64,000 nt of DNA. Source: Candolleomyces eurysporus (Eukaryota; Basidiomycota; Agaricomycetes; Agaricales; Psathyrellaceae). The notes under the pieces are model-generated. The model saw nothing but the letters and a program-made list of their open reading frames with translations, was not told where the DNA came from and ran no database searches. Below, one piece after another: positions 20,973 through 33,600 of this stretch (position 1 is its first letter; each line of letters begins with the position of its first letter). Position numbers and translations under genes: made by a program. The DNA lies in the NCBI GenBank assembly GCA_027579435.1, contig JANBPK010000754.1, positions 1 through 64,000 on the forward strand. Direction: 5' to 3'.

Positions 20973-21234
20973 GAGGCCAATCAAATATCAATCAACAAAA
21001 GCACCTGCGAGTTTCCAACTCAAAGACCGAGTGTCCCAATCCCGCACACCTCAGCAGAGTCGTTGGGCGGTGGTTTGATTCCAAAAGTGCCATGCAAAAG
21101 GATTCTATAAATCCCTACGGCTTCTTGTTCGTTAGGTACCGACAGAGACTAACGCAGGCGCTTACATATACATATATTACATATTGAATAATAATCCTGC
21201 CAGTGTGATGGAGTAGAGTTCGAATTGATTCTCC

Positions 21235-23010
21235 TCACCAACTCCGCATATAATCTCGTCCTTGGCCAGGTCTGCAGACTAATTTCATGGGGACGCCCGG
21301 CTGTAATTGAAAGTTGCTGTGTTCGTTCGAGTAGGAGTGATACTCAAAAGCTCCAAGCGTTGAGGCGTCCTGACGGCCCAACGCGCTAGCTTCACCGCTT
21401 GCCACTTGACTTTCAGCCCATGACCGTAGGTGGAGGAGCATTCGGGTGGAGAGGATTGCATGAATATATGCTTCAGGCCTGGCAGACAGTGGTTCATCAG
21501 TCGGCCGACCGGAATTGATCACGTAGTGTGGTACGTGAAAGCTACGCACTGCACAAGGAGGAGTTTCAAAGGGGCGTTCTAGAGGGCGAATAGAAACAGA
21601 AAGTTACGAGCGAGGACGAGACAATACTGAGGTAATAACGAACCTTGGTTCCCAAAATCACGCCGACGTTGGCACAAGCCAAGGCTGTGACGGGCGATTC
21701 AGCATTTCTTCGTCAGATGCGACGACTGAAGCGACTCACCAGACAAACAGACAAAGTACACGAGCCCATCCCGATAAATTATGGATATCAAACTTGACGT
21801 CCTGAGGTCTCGGTACTTTCGAAACATGATATACAGCATGGAAAGCATGATGGCTGTAATATCAAAATCGATGGAAATCACCACACGGTTCAACAAAGGG
21901 ATGGGTAGACACTAACCGGTGACACTACAAAGCAAGAGCGAGAAGACTATCCCCAGGAGAGTCATGTTTGCACCCGCCGGTATGCAGCCAACGTTGCGCA
22001 TCGGAAGGTCTACGACTGTGACAAACCAGAGATGGGTTACACTCGGCCCCTCGGAACGAGAATAGATCGACGACGGTGCTTGACGTACATTTAACACTCT
22101 GTAGCCACCGCGCGAAGACAACGAGCTCGGAAACGTGAATGCCCTGAAATCGAACATGACGTTAGTACTTCCTCCGGCCAGAAGATGAGCAAATATGACA
22201 CTGACAATGAATTGGAACAGTAAAAATGCAAGTAGTTTCTTGTCCTTTCCAGAGAAGGCGTACACCCGGATAAGCAAAATGGCTGGACGCGTTCATGAGG
22301 TAAGTCAATGAATATAAACGCCTTGAGCTCTTGGACACACTTTCGGACGCAATGACTGTGAGTTTCGTTGATACTGCAAAGAGGGATTCACGTCGTCAGC
22401 AAGATCTTTTACATTCCTGTCGAAAGGATGAACTCGCTAGCGACACGATTAAAGGCGGTATGGCACTGGGAAGCCGAGAGATTCGTTGGTAGGGTATCTG
22501 TAGAAGGCTTTATAATCAAAGGAATGTGTTGACAGCCGCAAGGATGCACTTACAAGTCATCGCGAACACTCCGTGAACGAGAATGTGGTAGCGGAGTGCG
22601 AAGAAAAGGACTTTGGGCAGGCTTATTGGTGTTGGCCACATCAGACGAACCTGTAAATAGAGGCGATAGTCAAAACTGGGTCGTCATGACAAGGAGCTAC
22701 ACACGCTCTACCTCGTCAGGGAAGGTGTGCACGAAGTCAGCAATCTAAGCAAAATTGATTGAGTTTCCCGAACTCCAATCGTTGGGGGTTCAAAGGCCTT
22801 ACAACGAGCGCGAAGCCGCCAACTCCCTGGCATCGTATCAGTAAAGATGGTAGTTTTATGGCTTTTGAACACGCACCAGATACTATTGTAGCCCAAGCTC
22901 AGCTCAGATGTCCCCTGGATGGGTCAAAAACGAAGACTCACGGTCACATATCGAGTCGAAGTATACGCTCCAACAATAGTGTTGTAGATGACCTCTTGGG
23001 GTGTGGCCAT
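21235..23010 (-). CDS. DUF6533 membrane protein, copy D, probably intact
   Basis: Exon 1 starts at 23010 (MATPQEVIYNTIVGAYTSTR), followed by GVGGFALV, IADFVHTFPDE and VRLMWPTPISLPKVLFFALR, each bounded by GT..AG. Next come CHTAFNRVASEF, a long exon with ILLIRVYAFSGKDKKLLAFL to LLGIVFSLLLCSVT, an exon with AIMLSMLYIMFRKYRDL and SSLISIIYRDGLVYFVCLS, and a last exon with HAILSTRMLLHLRSWAE ending near 21235. The order matches the split and broken copies, and no in-frame stop was found in the exons I could place, so this is the best candidate for a working gene of the cluster. The protein has about seven membrane helices and unknown function. Confidence 0.75.
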
Positions 23011-24735
23011 GCCTCTAACTGCACAGTTTCAAGGCTACGGAAAGGACTCGACGAGCACGAGAGCCGATGCTCGCTGGTAGCGTAGATTGGCGAAATCGAG
23101 GAGAGAGGAGGACAAGGAAACGAACTGAGAGGGAAAAAGCGACCCGGTGTTCCGGGCTATCGCGAATGCGAGAACCGCATCACACATGGTGAATGCACGA
23201 TCAATAAATGGAAGCAAAATGGAGCGGTTCCCGAACCCCTGTGCGGAGGCGGCCGAGTATGCGTGGAAACCGGGCGTTGCTTGTGCTTGTATCCATAACG
23301 GGTGGTCTAGCTACCAAATATAGGACGATGTCCCGCACGCTCAGGGGGCCATTGAATGCCGGTCACCATTATCAACAAAGGCACCGAGTTGTGGCGCCCA
23401 GACCGTGTGTCTGTGTGTATAACTTTCCAAGGTTGGCGGGCCAAGCCAAAAAGAGAGGGACCCATGGAAAAACCTATCTCGCGCCCTCTGGAAGGGCGAG
23501 CAGGGACGCCGCCGTCGCTACTGCGAGCACTGGTGATGCAGTTTGTCTGAATCATTTGGGAAAGCAACATAAAAATGATTGCCAACCTGCCCCCGTGAGA
23601 AGGGATTTGTGTAAGATGAGATGCCAGGTCCAACGTCCCGGAGAGACGTTCCTTGCTATTCCCATGGGTGAACCCCACTGATCTCAGGGGCCACCGCGAT
23701 GATGGCGTGCAAGCGCAACTCAGCCTTGTTCACGCTCTGCAATTGACCAGAGGTGAGGTACTCCAAGCGGCGGCTAGTGCGTGTAGTCTACGCTATTCAA
23801 CCCCATGACCGGCTGTCGCTAATCACCCCTCATGAAGGCGCGAAATAGGCTTTCCATGCTGAAATACGCGGTGATCGTGATTGTCTGGGCGCTGGCTTGG
23901 ATATGGATGTCAACTGGGATGAAGACAATCACCGGTCCCGTATGTTAAATATTTTGTTGATATCCATTCAAGAAGAAGACCAGAGTACCATCGGTTGAAG
24001 CTCTCCAAGGTTTGCATAGGCAGACGCTCGCCCTCGTGGGAGGAGAAGAAGATCTATCAAATTCAAGCTCCTGTGGCGGCAGCGAAGGCTAGAGCTTTCT
24101 TTGATTGGCAACAAAGGTTCAAGCGGTATCAGTTTAACGTTATATGTCTACTCGGAGCTCAATTTTCAATATAACTCACTTCATTCTCACCTGAGTTGTC
24201 AAAAAAAAAAAAACTTGTAAATTGATGCCAGTGGTCTCAATGTCTACTGCCACAATGTATCGTCGAGGCTCGAGCTTTCGATTTCCTTGTCCGAACATGT
24301 ACTTAATGATTGAATAGCCAAAGTCAACACAAGCCTTGACTGGATCAAAGAATCCGAGCCATGAGGCATGATATTCGGGTCGCCTGGAGTTTTATCTCTT
24401 CGTCTTTGATGAAGGCTATCCATTGAGGTTCCAACAATGACGGCGTCCCGCTCATACCAAACAACTCTATTGGGAGCCTTCGCCTGCTCTGCCTGCTGCG
24501 TCCCGCTCTTCTCCCGCAGCGGGTATGGCCAGTGCGGAAACATGGTGATGGGCGCTCGGTCTTGAGCCTAGCAATCCAAGTATTTAACAGCATTTACTTT
24601 GAGTAGTGATCAACCTCTCCCTTCCATCCGCGTTCGGTGATCGAAGACCTTGGAAGGTTCTGTGATTGAAGATGAATGGTATACATAACAAGCACGAATT
24701 ACACAATGCCCCCCGTTTTCTGTCTCCCTCCTACA
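23011..24735. other. no supported gene
   Basis: Upstream of DUF6533 copy D and of the P450. A frame at 23208-23681 lacks any motif. A minus-strand ATG frame (24543-24244) is unrecognised. A run of 12 A is at about 24200. The only homology noted is the paralogous segment at 23580-23690. Confidence 0.4.
23580..23690 (-). repeat. paralogous segment shared with 9170-9300
   Basis: Shares CCAACGTCCCGGAGAGAC and the minus-strand reading LSGTLDLAS with 9170-9300. Not recognised as a known family. Confidence 0.5.
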
Positions 24736-26825
24736 ATGTGGGACTCTTTCATCGCCCTCTCCCTTGGAATTGGGTTCGTCTTGTTTGCGAGGACCATCGT
24801 CGTCCGCCGAAAGCGAAATCCTCGTGGGCTGCCTTTACCACCTGGTCCCAAGGGCTTACCTCTGCTCGGCAATGTATTCCAGCTCCCGCAAGCTAAACCA
24901 TGGGAAGGGTACCAAAAACTCTGCCAAGGATATGGTATAACAGCCCTCTATCATACTCGATCAGCACTGCTGACTTCAAGTTGCTGTTCTGTAGGGGACA
25001 TGATCTATCTAACAGCTCTGGGCAGTGAAATTCTCGTTCTTGGTTCTCACCGACGTGCTGTCGATCTATTGGACAAGCGGTCTGCAAATTACTCAGATCG
25101 CCCGGCCTCCCCTATATTTGAAATGTAGGTGAGGCTACTATCTAGTTGGCAACTACGACTGATTTGCTGTCGCTTTGGTTATCGAATTACTGCTAGGACG
25201 GACTTAGGCTGGAGCTTTGCTCTTATGCGATATGGTACCAGGTGGAGAGAGCACAGTCGCGCTTTCCATAAGTATTTTACCCCCACCGCCGTGCAGCAGT
25301 TCCACCCGATTATGTACGAAGAGACTAAGGCATACCTGCGCAAGGTCAATTCGCATCCCAATGACATCTTCGAGGATACGCAGTTGTATGTTACACACAT
25401 CTTCACGAACTGAAGGGTGTTATCTGACCATGGCGGAAAACCCAGGTTGTTTGGCGCGGAAATCATCCGTGTTGCTTATGGGTTCGATGACCATCGACAA
25501 AACGAAACACTGATTGACGATGCAATGACCCTGATTTCACGCTTTGCCGATGCCACCCTTCCAGGCAGATATCTTGTGGGCTTTTTTCCAGCCCTGAGGC
25601 ACATCCCATCCTGGTTTCCAGGCGCTGGTTTTAAAAAGGATCTCGAAGACTTATCTCGTATCAGTTTCAAGACTTTGTATCCATCATTCGAAGGGGCGAA
25701 ATCCAATTTTGTAAGAATTTCCACTGTTTTCTATAAACGGTTCCCAGCCCCCTCACGAGTCGCAACGCACATCCATATTCAGATAAAAGGAGGGAATGGG
25801 AGCCATCCTAGCATTGCTGTTGACCTTATCAGCAGTCTACCTGAAGAAAGTGACCCAAATTATACAGCCCTAGAGACCGTAGCACGTAACGTGTCTGGCG
25901 CAGCTTTTATCGGTAGGTAACAGAGCTTGAGACTTCACTATGTTTAAATTTGCTCCGCTTATGACCGATCCGTAGCTGGCGCGGAGACGACTGGTAACTC
26001 TGGAGTAGCCCTCCTATACGCTCTCGCGAGCTATCCAGAGGTCCAGGCCAAGGCTCAAGCCGAGATCGACGCCGTCGTGGGCTCAAATCGGTTGCCACTT
26101 ATAACGGACCGCGAAAACCTACCATACGTACATGCTTTTGTCAAAGAAGTCAGCCGGTGGCACACTGTTCTTCCTATTGGTGGGCCCTCTCATTGGAGTC
26201 GAGAATCCGTTCATTTATTTGATACTTTGTTCGCAGGTGTGCCTCACTGTAACTCCGAAGACGACGAGTATGATGGATATTTCATTCCGAAAGGAACCGT
26301 CATCTTCCAAAACAACTGGTGAGTAATAGCTACGACTATCCAAATCATCTAAAGCCAAGCGTCCAAAGGGCCATGATGCATGATCCGGATGTTTTCGAAA
26401 ATCCTTTTGATTTTATCCCAGAGCGGTATATCAAGGACGGCAAGATAGACCTTTCTGTCCCCGATGCCAGCCGTGCTGCGTTTGGACATGGCCGTCGGTA
26501 AGCCATGACTTTGCCTGCCTGAAGACGCGTATTGAAGGGACGCGATATTAGAATTTGCCCTGGACGTCATTTTAGTAACGACGCGCTGTTCCTCTTGGCG
26601 GCATCTCTTCTCGTGACTCATACTCTCACGGCTCCCAAGGATGAGAAAGGGAACGTAGCTCCAATGAAGCTCAACGAATCTCAGAATCAAGTAGTCAGGT
26701 AACGCAGCTCAAATTTATACGACTTGAGGGAGCTAAACAGACTTTTCGCGCTCCTGTACAGCAAACCCCTCCTGTTCAAGTGCGAGGTTACTTTGAGGCC
26801 GGGACGTAAACACCTGCTGGAATGA
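24736..26825 (+). CDS. cytochrome P450 (class E, fungal microsomal)
   Basis: Many exons with 50-75-nt introns give one continuous protein of about 500 residues. It starts MWDSFIALSLGIGFVLFAR, a membrane anchor, then the proline-rich hinge LPLPPGPKGLPLLGN. The I-helix is AGAETTGNSG (25977 on), the ExxR motif is EVSR in KEVSRWHTVLPIG, PERY lies in FDFIPERYIKDG, and the haem loop is FGHGRRICPGRHF with the cysteine ligand. The last intron (26699-26761, ends TACAG) restores a normal C-terminus, SKPLLFKCEVTLRPGRKH, ending at 26825. ATGs at 24676 and 24706 are in frame but only add residues before the anchor. An ER-anchored monooxygenase needing a P450 reductase; the substrate is unknown. It converges on the PUF6 gene, and no biosynthetic cluster partner is adjacent. 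Confidence 0.85.
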
Positions 26826-27015
26826 AAAGGTTTCAAGTTCTCGTAGTCACTTTGCACTGGACTGGTAATTTGTAACATGCACGTACCAACTTCAAGAATG
26901 TTACCTTATGGCTCAGCGTCCTACGACCACTAAGAACTCATTCTCTTGACTCGGGTTATGTACGTTAGCATACGCAGTTTCGTGTATTTAGAAAATCGAG
27001 CATCTCGTATGGCTC

Positions 27016-29303
27016 CTACAATGCACTCAATTTCTCCAACAACACACTCTTCCCCCTCGCTTCCCCACTCTCAATGATCTTCCTCATACCTTTGTCAAAC
27101 CACGCCTTCAACGTCCGTCTCGCCTCCTTCACCTCATCACCACCCCTTACAACTGCCTCACACAACTCTGCAACCACGAAAGTCCCATTCCTCTCACCCT
27201 TGGTGCAAACCGCAGTGACCACCTCTTTCCCGACGGTATCCACAAACCGTACAGCGAATTTCGCAGTATCCCAATTCCCCACTTCCGCTGTGTCGATAGA
27301 CTCAGTTTTTCGGTTAAAGTGGCCTCCCTGTAGGAGTGTCTTGTACAGCCGGGATGTATGTGCGAGGTCCATGGGGTGTGGGTCGGTGTCGGATGGATAA
27401 GGCTTCGATATCGCTTCAAGCAGAGTTGAGATGGCGTCCGACTTGGATTCCCAGCCTTCAGCGTATAGCATCACTTCGCCCACGACTAAACTCGCCCCTG
27501 GATCTCTGACGAGGACTCCTCCCCTCTCTTTTATCCAGTCGACTAGGCCCTCGCTGGCTGCTTTCCGGACCTCGCTCTCTCGGCTGCCGCTATCCTTTTT
27601 GGAAGTCTTGAACGGATAGAGTCGGTTTCGGATAGGGAGGCAATTTGAGCGGGGGTAAAGTGTCGACGCGAGCGAGGGATAAGAGTGATCGCCTGCCTTG
27701 GACTGTCGTGTACAGTCTTGGAGCGGCGTCGACGATTTCGGAGACGAGAGATTTGGAGAGCAGTTTCGTGTCGCTATATGAAACCGGAGATTAGCACACA
27801 AGAGTCAGGCAATTTGGGTAACTCAACACTCACTCGGTAACATCGAGAGCCGTGAATAACACATTCTGAGCCTCGTCGTCCAAACACATTCGCTCGATGT
27901 GAGGCTTGAGGACTTTGAGAATCTGTTTCCGGTCTTTGGCGGTGCCGTATGCGAGGAATTCACGTACGACTTTGCTTCCATCCTTGGTGTGGACCATCTC
28001 GGCGAGAACGTCCTGGCAGCTGTACGCAGACAGACACAGTCAGTCGGAGATATGTGGAGACCAGGGAATGGAAACATACGTTTCGAACATCTCCCGACGC
28101 AGTTTCTCTTGCTCTGCTTCCTCAGGTAGGCCACTAAGTGCGTTTAAGTACTCCCAGAGGGCTCGGTGGACGATTGCATGGGTGATAGCACCCTTGTCTG
28201 GGTTATTGAATCTATGAGAATTCAGTCAGTGAACGTTCATTTTCTTGAACACAAGAACGTACATCTTGGTGAGATTCTCCTTCAACGACGAGAGAACCCT
28301 CCGTTTCCGCTCCACATCGACGCCTTCGAGGATCCCAGCCAGTCCTTTCTTCACTTTCTCCTTCTCTTCGTTGCTACCGGTTGTCAGAGTGAAAAGGGTT
28401 GCCTCCTTGCCATAGAACTCGCGCAGGAGGATCGAACGTTCGTACGCGTTTGCGTAGAGCTCGAAAGCGTCTGCGAGGACGGAGGTTGCCTCGCGATGTA
28501 AGAGCAGCCGGAGGACTTGGGGTTGGAATTCGAGGAGCATGAATTGACGATGGGTAGGGCAGAAGCGGATGAGTTTTGTTACAAGGAACTGTACGAGCAG
28601 TCAATACTCTCATGAAAGAGTAAGAATAGGAGCTGGCTCACCTTGGAATATTTATTCTGCGCCAACTCCCTGAATTTACCCTTCAGCTCTGAGGCAACCT
28701 CGTCCCTCTCCTTCTGCCCACCATATTTCACGATCGTCTGGACGATTCGACTTGCATCATGTTTGAAGACGATATCCATGACTTTTCCTCTGATAACAGA
28801 CATGAGGTCCTTGACGTGCTTCTGGCGTTCAGCTGTGGGTATGTTTTTTGCGCGAGCGAGAGACCAGACTCGTTTGGCTTCTACTAGCAAATCTGAGTGT
28901 GTTTTAGCTGCTTTTTGCTACTCATATAAGGCTTTTTGAGCTTTATGTGACTCCTTTGCGGCGACATGGATTCCCTTCAATACATTAAGACGCGAAGAGT
29001 AACAGAAGACGTACCGTTAGGATTTTTGACCTGACCAGTTGATGGTGCAGACTCTGTGTCTCCGTCCTCCATCTCAACGTCCGACCACTCGTCCTCATCA
29101 TCGTCAGGCTCTGGTGCATCTCCATCTGAGTCGCTATGGCTGCTTTCGGTATCCAGAACGGCAGTCACAGGCCGACTTCGCTTTTTCTCCGTCGACTTTG
29201 TTGCACCATTGCTTTCTGGGTGCGGTTTTTTGGATTTTGAAGCTACCTGTTTTCCCTCGTCTTCGAACTTGCGCTTCTGCACTGCTTTTGAGGGTTTGAC
29301 CAT
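27016..29303 (-). CDS. PUF6: PUF6/PUM3-like RNA-binding protein, best-preserved copy but with lesions
   Basis: Starts MVKPSKAVQKRKFEDEG with a Lys-rich then Asp/Glu-rich N-terminus, followed by Puf-like repeats (GKVMDIVFKHDASRIVQTIV, VREFLAYGTAKDRKQ) and a C-terminal CPL region ending ARGKSVLLEKLSAL. In yeast, PUF6 acts in 60S ribosome assembly and mRNA repression in the nucleolus. Five or six exons read well. Two places do not. A TAG at 28918-28920 lies inside what is coding in the copy at 58 kb, and the CCGCAAAG exon has lost its AG acceptor; a GCAG acceptor just past the TAG would keep frame. Near 27607-27667, 11 bases are missing relative to the copies; a 61-nt GT..AG segment there could be spliced out in frame. 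So this is a working gene with altered splicing or a young pseudogene. Divergent from IES6. Confidence 0.7.
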
Positions 29304-29479
29304 GATTTTGGAAGGTCCACCCGAGTCTACAGTGGAGGAGGAGGTGGGACGAGAACGAGGAGGATAAGGATATGTCTGCCTGAGATTTCGCAAACGGTTT
29401 GCGATCAATTTGATGGGTCAAAATATAGAATCTTGTTCACACGGTTGCCATATCCCACTGACGGCTTTCCTGGGCGAGC

Positions 29480-30371
29480 GAGCGTTCGTTTGACGATGTC
29501 GACTCTTTCACCGTATCCACACTAGAAGATAGTACGCATGTGGGTGTAGAAATATCTGGGTATAAATGCTGAAGATATACTCACGAGCTTCATAGGCCGC
29601 CGAAAGGCGGGAACAAGAGGAAAGGGCCCTCAGATGGTGCAGCAACGCCCCAAGGACCGGTGGGTTTATTATCGGCATCGTTGGACGAGATATCTGACAT
29701 ATGGCCGTGTTTTCAGTCTCTAGCTGAGCAGCTATCATATCTCCATTACCCCAGGCCATTCAAGAATCCCTACTACAACAAGAATGTCAACAGACGAGCT
29801 AAGAATCTCAAGACTGTTTTGGGGCAAGAACGCGAGAGGGACAGGCTGAAGAGGGAGGCGTTGAGAAAGTCCAAGGCCGAAAAGGCTGCTATGGGCATGA
29901 TGGACGTTGATGGAGACGACGAAGAGGAAGAGCCTAATTGTACGATTTCGCCCATTCGTTATGCACAAGCCAGTCCTAATATTCCGTTTGATTTGTTTAG
30001 ACTCGTCTATCGAGGCGCCTCCCTCTGTCTGGCCTCCACGGCACTACTGTGATATTACAGGACTAGAAGTGGGTGTTACCCCGTCCTCATGTCAAATCTT
30101 ACTCATGCACGCAATTTGAAGGCGCCATATACTGATCCCGCAACTGGTCTGCGCTATCATGACAAGAGCGTCTACGAGATCATTCAAGGATTAGTGGGTA
30201 GCCAATTATGTCTTCATATCCCGCGCTTACTGACGTATTGCTGCTACTAGAGTCCGAGCATGGTGAAAGATTACCTTTCAGGTCAGTGGTTATCCTATCT
30301 CTGGAGCATTTCCTGTGACCTTACTCTGCATCGATTCTCCAGCGCGGGGTGTGAATTCCATCGTAAAATAG
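29480..30371 (+). CDS. IES6: INO80 complex subunit IES6/INO80C-like (YL1 C-terminal domain)
   Basis: Exons encode RSFDDVDSFTVSTLED|RPPKGGNKRKGPSDG, RPFKNPYYNKNVNRRAKNLK followed by TVLGQERERDR, an acidic MDVDGDDEEEEP, SSIEAPPSVWPPRHYCDITG, APYTDPATGLRYHDKSVYE and SPSMVKDYLSARGVNSIVK with stop at 30371. The last three blocks are the YL1 C-terminal domain of INO80C/IES6, which with ARP5 activates the INO80 chromatin remodeller. The splice sites (for example GTACGATT...TTTAG, GTGGGT...GAAG, GTCAGT...CCAG) fit exactly. No in-frame ATG precedes the first exon: the frame upstream meets a TGA, and ATG 29497 is out of frame. The start may therefore be lost or in an unseen exon. Confidence 0.75.
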
Positions 30372-30642
30372 TATGCATGGATATCTGCCATTGAAACATT
30401 CATCCAGTTTAGACGACCTCACTTCATTTCGGGTGTTTGAGTGCCAGTGATTCGGCGGTGAAATAAAGCTCCCTTTCTCTGTACCTTCTGTCTTCACGAT
30501 ATCACCGCGCAGTAATTTAAACGGGTAGGAAACTTAAGTGCGACACAGATTGGGGACACGTTCTGAACCTTGTCCTTATCCTTAAGTAGTCCCCGCGTAT
30601 CTCCTCCCCTCCCCCTCCATACTTTGCTTTAGCAAAGACGGA

Positions 30643-33600
30643 ATGCCAGAGGACGCCTTACCACCTGCCTGGCAACTGCCCATTGAAACATTGTCACTCG
30701 AGACCTTTCTTCAAATCATATCAATAGATCCGCCACCCTTGAACCTCATCCAGACGTACAGGGCTCGTTGGCCATCCTTGCAGCCGCTTCGAAGGCATCC
30801 CCACCGGAGGGCGAGAAAAGCCGAGAACTTGAAGCTACTAATATTGAATTGTAAGTCAGGTTCAGCCAACCAAACAGGATCGGAGGCTCACAAAGAATAC
30901 GGCAGGGAATCCTGTCTCGAAGGTGTACATCTGATCATGAACGTCTATACTATCACCCATGGCTGACTCCACGCCTAGGTGTCGTTCTTGACATTGAATC
31001 AAGCTTGAACACCGAGATTGACGGATTGGACCTTGCCTTGGTGATCTTTGGCACACCTGATGCCAGTCGAGGCCACCGTACACCTCCGGTGAAGGAGTCG
31101 AAATTGAGGTGGATAGCCGAGTCCGTCGTTTCGCTGTATGTCATTCTACTATGGCACCACCACATACGACCACGAACACCCGATTTACCCTGACAGGCCA
31201 GAGATGATACCTGACTTGACGATTGTCTTATCGAGCGAGAGCGTTGGAGATGTGGGATTTGTTTCGTTCACTGGAACGGAGCTCATGAAGGTGAAGTCCT
31301 TCAATATCACTAGTAAGGAGTTGGATAGCTCGCCTCGTATTCACACTCGCTAATTCTTATTGACAGACTCGATCGCTGTGAGCAGGTACATCGCCGTCGA
31401 TGGCGCGGGTGACGCAACCCAAGTGTCACTGTCGTTCGCCGTCTGGCCCCGGGTCGTCAAAGCTGAAGTGCTCCACCACGGACTCCCATCCCTCTTCAAG
31501 ATTATGCCAGCCAAGAAGGTACCGGTGGACGGGCGCGAACTGTACTCCGCGGAACTCAAGCCTGCCATGACGATGGGAGACACCGAAATCATAGTTCAAC
31601 CTGCCCCTCCACTCGACAGCGCGCTCGGGGACAGTATCACCATTGGGCTCATTCTGAAGGTCAGCAAATTGGAAGCTGAGCTTGTCCATGGGGCCGAAAA
31701 CTCGGAGATTTCTCGTCTGGACGACCTAATCACCTCTCAAATTACGAAGAATCAGGATCTTGCCCAGGATATCCTTCTCAGCACGACACTCGCTGTGTTA
31801 GCGTCCACAGTTACCACCGGTCCTCACGAGCCATCACGCCCATTTGTTTTGTGTAGGGTTGGGAAAGCATTTGTCAACATCTGGAAGAGGACCCGGCAAT
31901 TGCAGCACCTTAATCAGGCAGTGGACAATCTCCAGGAAGGGGTAGCCACGCTCTCTAGTGAGCCTCGCGCTTGGATGCTGTCTTCGCTGTCTTCCACCCT
32001 GATAATTTGCTACAAGCTCCTCAACAATCGCGCCGACCTTTATGGGGCCATATCAATTCTCCGGAAGGAACTGAAGATAAAGGAAACAGCTCGAGACGCC
32101 GCGAAGCTCCTGTGTCTGCTGTTCCAACATTTGTTTAAGATTTCCACAGACCTCTCCTGGCTCCGAGTCGTTGAGGCGGTAAATACCGCCCAACTGGGGC
32201 TGAAGTCAAGTACAGCCGACCCACGCTCCCTTTTCGACGCACTGGAAGGGGTCTCAAGAGCTATTTCGAAACTCTCACCTCATCTTAATACCGACAAGTC
32301 GAAGCTTCTACAGGACTAGCGACTTCAATTTGGGAACAATATACGAAACCCGATTCAAGCAATCGTGTCAACTTCAGGATATTCAGAACGCCATCGTCTC
32401 TTTCCAAAAGGCTTTGGAGCACTGCACGCCGGACCGAGCTGTATATCCGAGCATCTTCGGTGCCATCGGAGAGGCATTTCGGCTGCAATGGACCGTTACT
32501 GACAAGATGTCCGACCCAGAGGAGGCAATCCGTCATGGGGAGAAGGCGCTCGCGCTCGTGTCCAGCTCGGACGACAGGAAACGATCGGCATATATGTCCG
32601 CCCTTGGAAAACCATACGCAGCCCTCCTAACCACCTCCCCTACAATGGAAGTCCCCATCTAGATCGCGCCATTGGTTTGTTTTCTTCAGCCGCGTTAGAA
32701 ACAGCCCATACCCCGCATTCTCGCCTTGTTGATGCAGCGATATGGGCCCAACTTGAATTACATCGCCCCACCCTATCACCCGATTCACTATTAGAGGCCT
32801 TCGCCACAACCGTCAATCTCGTCACCGTTGTTGCGGGGATGGAATACACCGTAAAGCGTCGCTACGACTACCTATCCAAACGCTCCCACCGGGTTTTGAC
32901 TGCTGCTACGGCAGCGATCAGCGTCGGTCGATTTGACAAGGCGCTGGAATGGCTTGAGCAGGGACGGGGTCTTGTCTGGACTCAACTGCACGGCCTTCGC
33001 ACCCCTTTGGAGGCGTTGCGCAGCTGCAATCCTCAGCTGGCTGAGGCATATCAAGATGTGTCGAGAAGGCTGGAATCCGCTGGTGTCCAGGGGATGATGT
33101 CACCGCCAGAACGCCTCAAGATGTCCCTCGAGCAAAGAATGTCGTTGAACGAACAAACCGCAGCACACATCAAAGCGGCAAGAGAGCATGAAGATCTGCT
33201 GAAGACTATTCGGTCAACCGTCCCTGGATTCGAGAACTTCCTTCTGCCGCGACCATCCGCTGCCTGGTTCGACCACCTCCCAGATTCTGGGCCGGTGGTT
33301 GTCATCAGCGTCCACGACGATCTGTGTAGTGCCCTTGTTCTTATGGCGGGTACCGACGCGCCACTTCACATTCCCCTTCCAGACTTCTCGCTCACGCAGG
33401 CGGAGGCGCTGCGTGACCTTATGCAAACTTCTCTCGATGCATGGGGCCTCCGCGTGCGCGGAGATGGGGTCAACGAATCCGAGTCGTCCAATGACCGAGC
33501 GATCAAACCTGCGTCTGCATCACGCAAGGTCCCTATTATCGCCTCACCTATCGAGACCGCCTTGCGCCAGCTGTGGGTAAATGTCGTCAAGCCCATACTC

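Noticed and set aside
20041..21078. a separate third DUF6533 gene at 20-21 kb
   Set aside because: It starts in mid-helix and continues the codon interrupted at 12355; it is the 3' half of copy B, not its own gene.
24244..24543. 99-codon minus-strand ATG frame before the P450
   Set aside because: No recognisable domain and no supporting splice signals; left unannotated.
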